From NCBI GenBank assembly GCA_015661405.1, contig JACWMK010000093.1, positions 1-5,592 of the forward strand: a DNA stretch of 5,592 nt, read 5' to 3'. Each line of letters starts with the position of its first letter. Positions within the stretch are counted from its first letter, which is position 1. The stretch is from Methanobacterium sp. Lineage in GTDB: Archaea > Methanobacteriota > Methanobacteria > Methanobacteriales > Methanobacteriaceae. The notes under the pieces are model-generated. The model ran no database searches, was not told where the DNA came from, and saw only the letters and a program-made list of their open reading frames with translations. The position numbers were made by a program, and so were the translations under genes. Shown in pieces: positions 1-4,715 of this stretch.

Positions 1-2
1 TT

Positions 3-252
3 TCGAGTAAAGAAGATATGATTAATGGATTAACCTCATCCCATAATAAATCAAGAATTACCATCGTTAAAAGAAGCCATTTCAATGTTTGAATTTGAGA
101 ATTTGATGGTTTTGATGGTTGATGATTCAGAGGTCCTTTTTATACCACCAGTATCCCAAGGTTCGTTGACTGCAATTAATACAAAGAATAAAACAATGAT
201 AATGATGATGAAAGTGGGGCTCAAAGACATTGCACATTCAAATATCAGATAA
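3..252 (+). pseudogene. Broken coding remnant, possibly a Roadblock/LC7 (MglB-like) protein
   Basis: Two plus-strand frames together read like one small protein. Frame 3 from the left edge gives SSKEDMINGLTSSHNKSR and on to a TGA near 88. Frame 1 then carries on from the ATG at 85 to a TAA at 250-252, with segments such as FENLMVLMVDDSEVLFIPP and GSLTAINTKNKTM. The order (amphipathic helix, short strand, 'vlmvdds-vLfiPp' strand, 'GsLtaInTKnk' strand, terminal helix) resembles the Roadblock/LC7 fold, which regulates small GTPases and often sits near response regulators in archaea. The family call is by pattern only. Seen directly: an open 55-residue frame, a frame change near 85, and no Shine-Dalgarno site before the ATG. 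The gene continues off the left edge, so its true start is not visible. It may instead be an unrelated decayed gene. Confidence 0.3.
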
Positions 253-487
253 ATAATTTAAATAAGATTAGTAGAAACAAAGGAAAAGATTCTTTTGAAT
301 ATTTTAAATCCTCTTAATATTTTGTAAACCGAAAAAAACATTTCTCTATATTAAATGTTGGTTTCTAAACTTACATTACATAAATTAACCATTAGAATTT
401 TAGATTAAGGTAACAACTCATAAAAAAGTTAAAAAAAGTTAAATTAAAAAAAATAATTATGTTATGAAATGAAAAAATTTTTAATTT
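253..487. other. AT-rich spacer with no gene
   Basis: No reading frame of convincing length or composition is present on either strand. It contains an imperfect stem-loop at 326-364 and an A-rich stretch at 422-455 in which an A-run followed by GTT occurs twice in tandem. The spacer lies between two remnants whose 3' ends face each other, so T-rich or A-rich termination signals would be expected here, but I cannot single one out. Confidence 0.5.
326..364. repeat. Inverted repeat (imperfect stem-loop)
   Basis: AACATTT (337-343) and AAATGTT (353-359) pair perfectly across a nine-base loop. The helix can be extended by AAACC (326-330) with GGTTT (360-364) if six bases bulge out on the left arm. 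It lies just beyond the 3' end of the plus-strand remnant that stops at 252. It could be a transcript-end structure, but no U-run follows directly, so a role is not established. Confidence 0.4.
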
Positions 488-738
488 TTAGTTTTCTTCT
501 TGCTGTTCACGTTCCTCTTGGTATTTTAGTTCGGTTGCTCGTCTTGCGAGATAATCACCAAACTCATTGATAAGTTTTCGCTCTTCTTCATTATAAATGG
601 GTAGCCCGGTTATGGGTTAACCAGAAATTTTATACTTAGGACGGTTCAATAACGATTATCAAGCATATCAATCACGCCAGAAAGCTTTGAAGGATTTATA
701 AAAGTTCTAAGGATATTAATTAAAATTCTAAATAAATT
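488..738 (-). pseudogene. Unrecognised gene remnant, C-terminal part, frameshifted
   Basis: Two minus-strand frames carry protein-like sequence. The upstream part (738-649) contains TFINPSKLSGVIDMLDNRY and ends at TGA 646-648. The downstream part (616-488) contains ITGLP, then YNEEERKLINEFGDYLARR, and finishes with a strongly charged tail EREQQEEN and TAA at 488-490. Neither piece has an in-frame ATG, GTG or TTG with a ribosome-binding site; the downstream piece follows a stop at 617-619 directly. The bases between them read TVLSIKFLVNP in the first frame past the TGA, so one protein broken by a stop and a frame change near 614-620 is the simplest reading. I do not recognise the family. The remnant lies directly downstream of the K+ channel stop codon, in the same orientation. 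Confidence 0.45.
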
Positions 739-774
739 CTAAGTAAATTTAAAACAATAAATTATCAATCTTGA

Positions 775-1557
775 TTATTTATATTTTTTCTCAATTATTT
801 CTTTTAAGTTTTCCATTTCGGATTTCATTTCAAGTATTATTTTTTCAAGTTCAAATCTTTCAATTTCACTTAATTTCTTTTCTTCTTTTTCTTCGAATTT
901 TTTAGTTAAATATAAAGTAATTGAAGCAGTGAAAAAACCAAAGAAAATAATGCCAGATATTATAATGATAACCGCTACTATCCTACCCCCAGCTGTTACA
1001 GGTGAAATATCTCCATAACCCACTGTAGTCATGCTAATAATTACGAACCATAAAGCATCGTAAAAATTATTGATGTGTGGATTAACTCCGACTTCTAGAA
1101 AATAGAATATAACAGTTCCTGTAATAAGAATTAAAAGGAGAGTTATGATACCATAATCTAATTGTGTTTCACGGAAAAAAGTGTCGATGCGTGTTAATTC
1201 ATTCTTAAACAGTCCAAAAATTCTTAGTAATCCAAATATTCTGAAATATCTAATAATTGAAGATGCTTGTGATACAGTGGGTGCTATGAAAATTAATGGT
1301 ATCATTCCAAGAATATCTAACATATTGTTTCTTAAAAAAATTTTTTTATTATCACATTTCCGGAATCTAACGATAAAATCAGAGAATAAAATTATACAAA
1401 TAATTAAATCAAGATAAACGATGATTGAATAAACCTGGGAACTCACTCTTAAAAACAATACCAAAGTAATAAGAATTATGTCAGTTAATACTAAATAAGA
1501 TAAAAAATAATTGAAAAATTTTTCATTTTTTTTCATATCAGTAGTAATATTATCCAA
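775..1557 (-). CDS. Six-TM voltage-gated-type potassium channel
   Basis: This is a K+-selective membrane channel subunit of 260 residues, expected to work as a tetramer in the cytoplasmic membrane. Predicted segments are S1 about 16-37, S2 44-64, S3 78-95, an S4-like segment 99-118, S5 136-156, a pore helix 166-177, the selectivity filter TTVGYGD at 177-183, and S6 191-218. The S4-like segment has arginines only at 103, 106 and 112, fewer and less regularly spaced than in strongly voltage-sensing channels, so voltage dependence is uncertain. After S6 there is no RCK/TrkA or cyclic-nucleotide domain; instead residues 219-257 form a Lys/Glu-rich helix that looks like a coiled coil and may hold the tetramer together. 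The start is a TTG, chosen because GGAGG lies 12 bases upstream and no ATG or GTG precedes it in frame. The next candidate, ATG at codon 8, is much further from that site. Confidence 0.93.
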   Translation of the reverse strand: MDNITTDMKKNEKFFNYFLSYLVLTDIILITLVLFLRVSSQVYSIIVYLDLIICIILFSDFIVRFRKCDNKKIFLRNNMLDILGMIPLIFIAPTVSQASSIIRYFRIFGLLRIFGLFKNELTRIDTFFRETQLDYGIITLLLILITGTVIFYFLEVGVNPHINNFYDALWFVIISMTTVGYGDISPVTAGGRIVAVIIIISGIIFFGFFTASITLYLTKKFEEKEEKKLSEIERFELEKIILEMKSEMENLKEIIEKKYK

Positions 1558-1565
1558 AGAGATAA

Positions 1566-1640
1566 TTATCCTCCAAGATAGATTGTAGATATCAATTTCA
1601 TGTTAAATGCAGTTTTTATTGGGATTGCACTACGATCCAT
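1566..1640 (-). other. Possible 24-residue leader reading frame
   Basis: An ATG at 1640 opens a frame (MDRSAIPIKTAF, then NMKLISTIYLGG) that stops at 1566-1568, eight bases before the channel's TTG start. No ribosome-binding site precedes it. Part of it (1568-1603) resembles the remnant at 4799-4835, so it may be leftover coding debris and not a functional peptide. Translation through it would bring ribosomes onto the channel's GGAGG site. Confidence 0.2.
1570..1574 (-). promoter_or_regulatory. Ribosome-binding site of the K+ channel gene
   Basis: The minus strand reads GGAGG here, 12 bases before the TTG at 1557 and 33 bases before the ATG of codon 8. This is a strong archaeal Shine-Dalgarno sequence, and it decides for the TTG start, although the spacing is longer than ideal. 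It overlaps the last codons (GGA GGA TAA) of a possible 24-residue leader frame at 1566-1640. Confidence 0.6.
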
Positions 1641-1660
1641 GTGTTAATTTAATGAGTTCT

Positions 1661-1673
1661 GTACATGATGTAC
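1661..1673. promoter_or_regulatory. Palindrome, candidate operator upstream of the K+ channel
   Basis: GTACAT and ATGTAC form a perfect six-base inverted repeat around a single G. TACCAT at 1671-1676 overlaps its right end and recurs at 1681-1686, exactly 10 bases or one helical turn away. It lies about 100 bases before the channel start, in the only spacer between that gene and the response regulator. A dimeric regulator could bind here; no bound factor can be named. Confidence 0.3.
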
Positions 1674-1705
1674 CATAATCTACCATTCTTAAATGACATA
1701 TATTT

Positions 1706-1737
1706 ACTTTAAACAGGAATTAGTTTAATTTTTTTTT
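1706..1737. repeat. Direct repeat, copy A (downstream of the response regulator)
   Basis: This segment matches 2258-2288 except for one substitution and small differences in A- and T-run lengths; the shared core is ACTTTAAA, CAGGAATTA, then TTTAA and a T-run. Copy B encodes the last residues (KKIKLIPVLK) of the uncharacterised frame upstream. Copy A can likewise be read KKIKLIPV followed by a stop, but lies in the spacer at the very end of the response-regulator gene. The two copies therefore bracket that gene. Confidence 0.65.
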
Positions 1738-2143
1738 ATTTATTCAGTATTTGTTTAATGCATTTTGCTATTTTTTCGAATCCTTCTAAGTCGCTTGATT
1801 TTATTAAAACAGCATCTACTAATTTTGCATAGTGATTATTTCCGATATCTGGTAATAATGTTGTTAGGATGATTATAGGTATATTATTCAATTCATTATC
1901 TAGCTTTATATCCTTAAGAACATCTTTTCCATCTCTTTTAGGAAGATTCATATCTAATAAAATAAGATCCGCTATAGGAAAATCCGAATACTCACCTTTC
2001 CTGCGTAACATTTGGAGTGCCATTTCCCCGTCCTTGGCAAGATAAAGCTGATGAGAAATATCAGCTTCGTTTAAAATTTCACTAATAAGACGTGCATCCC
2101 CCGGATTATCCTCAACAATTAAAATATTCGGTTTATGACTCAT
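1736..2143 (-). CDS. Stand-alone response regulator receiver domain (CheY/Rcp1-like)
   Basis: This 135-residue protein is a single receiver (REC) domain with no output domain. It should accept a phosphoryl group from a histidine kinase and act by protein-protein contact or as a phosphorelay step in the cytoplasm. Visible landmarks are the acidic pair E11-D12, phosphoacceptor D64 in LILLDMNLPKRDG, switch threonine T94 (in IILTT) and lysine K115. The long 'ED-PGDARLI' start and 'LDMNLPKRDG' motif are typical of the Rcp1-like group that pairs with phytochrome-like or PAS kinases. Oddities: the usual Lys-Pro after beta-5 is Lys-Ser here, and the stretch between T94 and K115 (GNNHYAKLVDAVLI) is one residue shorter than usual and lacks the common GA(D/N) turn, so the signalling face may have diverged. 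No kinase gene is in the window. The ATG is preceded by only a weak GAGAAG. A direct repeat touches its 3' end. Confidence 0.93.
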   Translation of the reverse strand: MSHKPNILIVEDNPGDARLISEILNEADISHQLYLAKDGEMALQMLRRKGEYSDFPIADLILLDMNLPKRDGKDVLKDIKLDNELNNIPIIILTTLLPDIGNNHYAKLVDAVLIKSSDLEGFEKIAKCIKQILNK

Positions 2144-2169
2144 AAGACTCTTCTCAACGAACTAAATTT

Positions 2170-2178
2170 GATATAAGA
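2170..2178 (-). promoter_or_regulatory. Possible TATA box of the response-regulator gene
   Basis: The minus strand reads TCTTATATC about 30 bases before the ATG at 2143. An archaeal start site about 25 bases downstream of it would give a very short leader, which fits the lack of a strong ribosome-binding site. A second AT-rich element, TAATATAG near 2206-2213, would give a leader of about 40 bases and is an alternative. Confidence 0.3.
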
Positions 2179-2255
2179 TTTATCAAAGATTATCAGATTT
2201 GAACTATATTAATTCTGGATACATCGCACCTTAGAAAAGGATAATGCAGGAATTA

Positions 2256-2768
2256 TTACTTTAAAACAGGAATTAATTTAATTTTTTTAATAAATTTCGT
2301 GTAGTATTGTTCAAAATCGTTTTTCATCTTTTCGAGGTCATCTTCAAGCTCTCGATTGGAAATATTCATATTTGATTCAGGGTAGATGACATATAATTTG
2401 ATAAAATTACCATTTCCGGTTATCGTGAGCTCGGCTCTCACTTCTACATTTTCATATGGTTTATAATTCTTCAAACGTGTCATTAGTAACGGCAATGCCT
2501 GATTTATTAATTCATCATCTTCAAATGTTAGGATAAAGGATTTCACATCTTTATCAATTCCATTTATGTGTTCTTCCAATTTTATAAGCTGCAATATAAC
2601 ATTTATTCCTCCTATCAATGTTTGGTAAAATGGATTTTTTAAATCTGCCAAATTCTTTAGGGTATCACCATAACTGGAACTCGAGCATCTCTTAATATCT
2701 CTTTCGGTAACACTTCCTAACATAAATCTATCCACAGAACTATGTCGACCAGAGGCCCCCATTATCAC
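2256..2768 (-). CDS. Composite open frame: UspA tail fused to an uncharacterised charged protein
   Basis: The open frame from GTG 2768 encodes 170 residues but appears to be two unrelated pieces. Residues 1-23 (MIMGASGRH ... FMLGSVTER) are the nucleotide-binding end of a universal stress protein that has lost its frame (see the pseudogene entry). From about residue 59 on, a soluble, charged protein follows, with segments IKLEEHINGIDKDVKSF, EDDELINQALPLLMTRLKN, a beta-rich VEVRAELTITGNGNFIKLYV, and a Lys/Glu-rich helix ending KKIKLIPVLK. I do not recognise this second part. Its natural start is unclear: GGAGG at 2608-2612 has good spacing for ATG 2602, but that ATG is out of frame and stops after six codons. 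TTG 2594 is in frame, 13 bases from GGAGG, and would give 112 residues. Either the gene starts at TTG, as the K+ channel does, or it too is frameshifted. The 32 bases encoding its DFEQYY motif recur at 4826-4857. Confidence 0.55.
   Translation of the reverse strand: MIMGASGRHSSVDRFMLGSVTERDIKRCSSSSYGDTLKNLADLKNPFYQTLIGGINVILQLIKLEEHINGIDKDVKSFILTFEDDELINQALPLLMTRLKNYKPYENVEVRAELTITGNGNFIKLYVIYPESNMNISNRELEDDLEKMKNDFEQYYTKFIKKIKLIPVLK
2258..2288. repeat. Direct repeat, copy B (3' end of the uncharacterised frame)
   Basis: This is the partner of 1706-1737. It encodes the C-terminal KKIKLIPVLK and overlaps the stop codon. Its CAGGAATTA core (2267-2275) occurs again only 20 bases away at 2247-2255, and a third time in copy A at 1714-1722. 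Confidence 0.65.
2293..2324. repeat. Dispersed repeat, copy 1 (encodes DFEQYYTKF)
   Basis: This segment matches 4826-4857 at 28 of 32 positions without gaps. On the minus strand it encodes DFEQYYTKF here and DFEQYYMKL there. Both copies lie downstream of an exporter gene on the same strand. The similarity extends a few codons upstream at protein level (DLEKMKN against DLVKI). Confidence 0.6.
2608..2612 (-). promoter_or_regulatory. Ribosome-binding site of the uncharacterised gene
   Basis: The minus strand reads GGAGG, followed after five bases by ATG 2602 and after 13 bases by TTG 2594. It lies about 45 bases past the restored stop of the UspA remnant, just where a new gene would begin, so it argues that the 170-residue frame is not one protein. 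The ATG with best spacing is one base out of register with the long frame. Confidence 0.5.
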
Positions 2769-2853
2769 TAAATCAACATTTTCTTCACCTATTTTATTAA
2801 AAATCTCAATATAATCTTTACCCGACTTTTTTTGGTTTGGGAAGTCCCGTTAT
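2657..2853 (-). pseudogene. Universal stress protein (UspA family), truncated and frameshifted
   Basis: Only the C-terminal half of a UspA domain remains. In order it reads ITGLPKPKKVG (one frame, from 2853), then KDYIEIFNKIGEENVDLVIM, GASGRHSSVDRFMLGSVTER (next frame), then ILRDARVPVMVIP and TAA 2657-2659 (third segment). The GASG...GS phosphate-binding loop, the vDLvIMGaSG strand and the RVPVMVIP last strand are hallmarks of ATP-binding UspA proteins. The first frame change falls near 2820. The second is explained by one extra base near 2699, after which ERILRDARVPVMVIP is restored. The loop has ten residues between its second and third glycines where nine are common. The first roughly 80-90 residues, with the ATP-binding first strand, are missing: the exporter's stop codon lies about 30 bases upstream. 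No product is expected. Confidence 0.8.
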
Positions 2854-2884
2854 TTGACCATTGTATTTTTTTATTTTAATTTGA

Positions 2885-4618
2885 TTATTCTTTTGATTCT
2901 ACTTGTGGGTTTAAATCTGCTTTTGAACCTGTTTTGAGTGGCTTATCTTCGTGTATATATTTTCCTCCTCGTAGTGCTGATAGTATGGTGGCTATTGCGG
3001 ATATTATTGCCCCAACGTAGAATGATATCCTTAGTGATGGTATAAACGCGTTTTGAAGGGTTGATGGGAACCATGTGATGCCAGTTAAGGTGTTTAATGT
3101 TGAATGAGGTATATGTGCTACAAGAGGTGCTGGTAAAGCAGCTAATATTCCTGTAACAGGATTATAACCTAATAAAGCTGAAAATAAAGCCGCAGTAGGT
3201 GGAATATTACTCAGTATGGGTGCTAATTGTACAGCACCTATACTGGCTAGAGAAGATGTCATAGCTCCAGGGAAGTTTTGACTTAATCCTATTACAACTA
3301 TGGTAAAGAATATAGCTATACTGGCAGGCACGGCAGTATTGAACATAGTATACATCATTCCCGAGGCTACACCCCTATCTTGAGCTGATACTGAGTTCAT
3401 AATAGCTGCGTTGTTGGGGGAGCCGAACATTCCATTTCCAATTCCCATCATAAACAATATTAAACCTAATTCTAGGTAACTGAAATTATATGGTAGTGCT
3501 ACTAGTAATAGGAAAGTTAATGTAACAATAGCCATTCCACCGGTAGCTATCCATCTTGGTCCGTATTTATCGGATAATATACCAGATATCGGTCCCATGA
3601 TGATTATTCCTATTGTGAGTGGTACTAAATATATTCCAGCCCAGAATGGGGTGGAACTGTAACTGTAACCGTGAAGTGGTAGCCAGATGCCTTGTAATAG
3701 TATTATGATCAGGATCATGGCACCGCCTCGAGCTAAAGCACTTAGTAAAGTTGCTAGAACTCCATAAGTAAAACTTTTAATTTTAAATAAATCTAAGTTG
3801 AACATGGGTGATTCAACCCGGTTTTCAATAATTGGGAATAGGATCAGTGAGATTAATCCGAGGATCATGGAGGTTATCACCCATGGGTTGTTCCATCCCA
3901 TGGAATTATTACCGTAAGGTATTAATCCGTAAGTTACACCCACAAGTAGGAGGGTTATGCCTAAAACGAATGTGATGTTTCCCCATATGTCAATTTTAGT
4001 TTTTAAAGCTTTAATGGATAATTCTTTAAGTTTATAGGATAATACAAACCCTAAGATACCGAATGGTACACTGATTAGGAATACGTATCTCCAGTAAAAT
4101 ACTGCTAGTATACCTCCCAGTACTAAGCCTAGGAAATTTCCAGACATTCCTGCAACCATATTAATACCTAAAGCTTTTCCCCGTTCAGTAGAGGAGAATG
4201 CATCGGTAAGTATAGCTGCACTATTTGCCATGAACAGTGCACCGCCTACGGCTTGGATTATCCGGAATATTATAATTTCTAATGCACCCGTATCACCAGT
4301 GGAAGGCGTTAAATAGAGCAGAACAGATCCCACTGTAAATATAAGAAACCCCAGCCGAAACATTTTAATTCTTCCATACATATCTGAAAGCCGACCGAAA
4401 GTTAACAGTAATGTAGCAACAACCAATAGATAACCCATTAATATCCATAAAAGATATTGGAATGAATTCAATGGGTTAATATGGATACCGTTAAAGATGG
4501 CGGGAAGGGCGATTAGAATAATCATCATATTTATACTTCCAATTAAAGTGGCTATGAAAACGGCTGTCAAAGCTGTCCATTTATACTCCAAAATTATCAC
4601 CATCCTCTTTTTCATCAT
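2885..4618 (-). CDS. DHA2-type MFS multidrug/proton antiporter, complete
   Basis: This is a large inner-membrane exporter (577 residues from ATG 4618, 568 from TTG 4591) of the EmrB/QacA-like major facilitator group, with about 14 predicted membrane segments. It probably exports hydrophobic compounds in exchange for protons; the substrate cannot be read from the sequence. Landmarks are ALP at 37-39 after segment 1, motif A GRLSDMYGRIK (75-85), motif B R119-I-I-Q122, motif C-like GMSGNFLGLVLGGIL (157-171), a second motif-A-like GILSDKYGPR (346-355), and GSPNNAAIMNSV...DRGVASG (399-420). The acidic residue usual in segment 1 before ALP appears as N30, and the Pro usual in motif C is missing. 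An unusually long, Pro/Ala/Leu-rich insertion (about 446-528) precedes the last segment. The TTG at 4591 has GAGG and GGTGAT just upstream, whereas ATG 4618 has no ribosome-binding site, so the shorter form is favoured. Confidence 0.92.
   Translation of the reverse strand: MMKKRMVIILEYKWTALTAVFIATLIGSINMMIILIALPAIFNGIHINPLNSFQYLLWILMGYLLVVATLLLTFGRLSDMYGRIKMFRLGFLIFTVGSVLLYLTPSTGDTGALEIIIFRIIQAVGGALFMANSAAILTDAFSSTERGKALGINMVAGMSGNFLGLVLGGILAVFYWRYVFLISVPFGILGFVLSYKLKELSIKALKTKIDIWGNITFVLGITLLLVGVTYGLIPYGNNSMGWNNPWVITSMILGLISLILFPIIENRVESPMFNLDLFKIKSFTYGVLATLLSALARGGAMILIIILLQGIWLPLHGYSYSSTPFWAGIYLVPLTIGIIIMGPISGILSDKYGPRWIATGGMAIVTLTFLLLVALPYNFSYLELGLILFMMGIGNGMFGSPNNAAIMNSVSAQDRGVASGMMYTMFNTAVPASIAIFFTIVVIGLSQNFPGAMTSSLASIGAVQLAPILSNIPPTAALFSALLGYNPVTGILAALPAPLVAHIPHSTLNTLTGITWFPSTLQNAFIPSLRISFYVGAIISAIATILSALRGGKYIHEDKPLKTGSKADLNPQVESKE
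4596..4607 (-). promoter_or_regulatory. Ribosome-binding site deciding the exporter start
   Basis: GAGG (4607-4604) and GGTGAT (4601-4596) both match the archaeal 16S rRNA tail. GGTGAT ends four bases before TTG 4591. The site lies inside the N-terminal extension that would be made from ATG 4618, which suggests that the extension is not translated. Confidence 0.5.
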
Positions 4619-4634
4619 ATATAACTAGGATACC

Positions 4635-4643
4635 AATATAATA
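4635..4643 (-). promoter_or_regulatory. Possible TATA box of the exporter gene
   Basis: The minus strand reads TATTATATT within an AAAG...TGG context. A start site about 25 bases downstream would fall near 4614, after the ATG at 4618 but before the ribosome-binding site and TTG 4591. This agrees with the TTG start and suggests that the exporter has its own promoter, separate from the upstream transporter. Confidence 0.4.
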
Positions 4644-4715
4644 CTTTAAAACATTATTTTTTACACTCATATGCTGTTCATTCCCTGTTTTCTTATTTAT
4701 TTGAATTTCTTTTAA

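Noticed and set aside
422..455. A-rich tandem stretch as a replication origin element
   Set aside because: No inverted origin recognition boxes and no cdc6/orc1 gene nearby; composition alone is not evidence.
600..625. GGTTA/TAACC inverted repeat and the ITGLP peptide shared with the UspA remnant at 2853
   Set aside because: Only five base pairs, and the ITGLP match is five residues with unrelated flanks, so I do not infer common origin.
703..744. Three TTCTAA units as a tandem repeat or CRISPR-like array
   Set aside because: Units are six bases at irregular spacing with no spacers; they lie within AT-rich sequence and fit background.
745..774. Terminator after the K+ channel (ATCAA/TTGAT stem with a T-rich tract)
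   Set aside because: The stem is only four or five base pairs with a tiny loop and the T-tract is interrupted; in sequence this AT-rich such features are expected by chance.
1181..1417. Plus-strand 78-residue open frame
   Set aside because: It lies entirely antisense inside the K+ channel gene, whose membrane segments, S4 and filter are unmistakable; no ribosome-binding site and no domain character.
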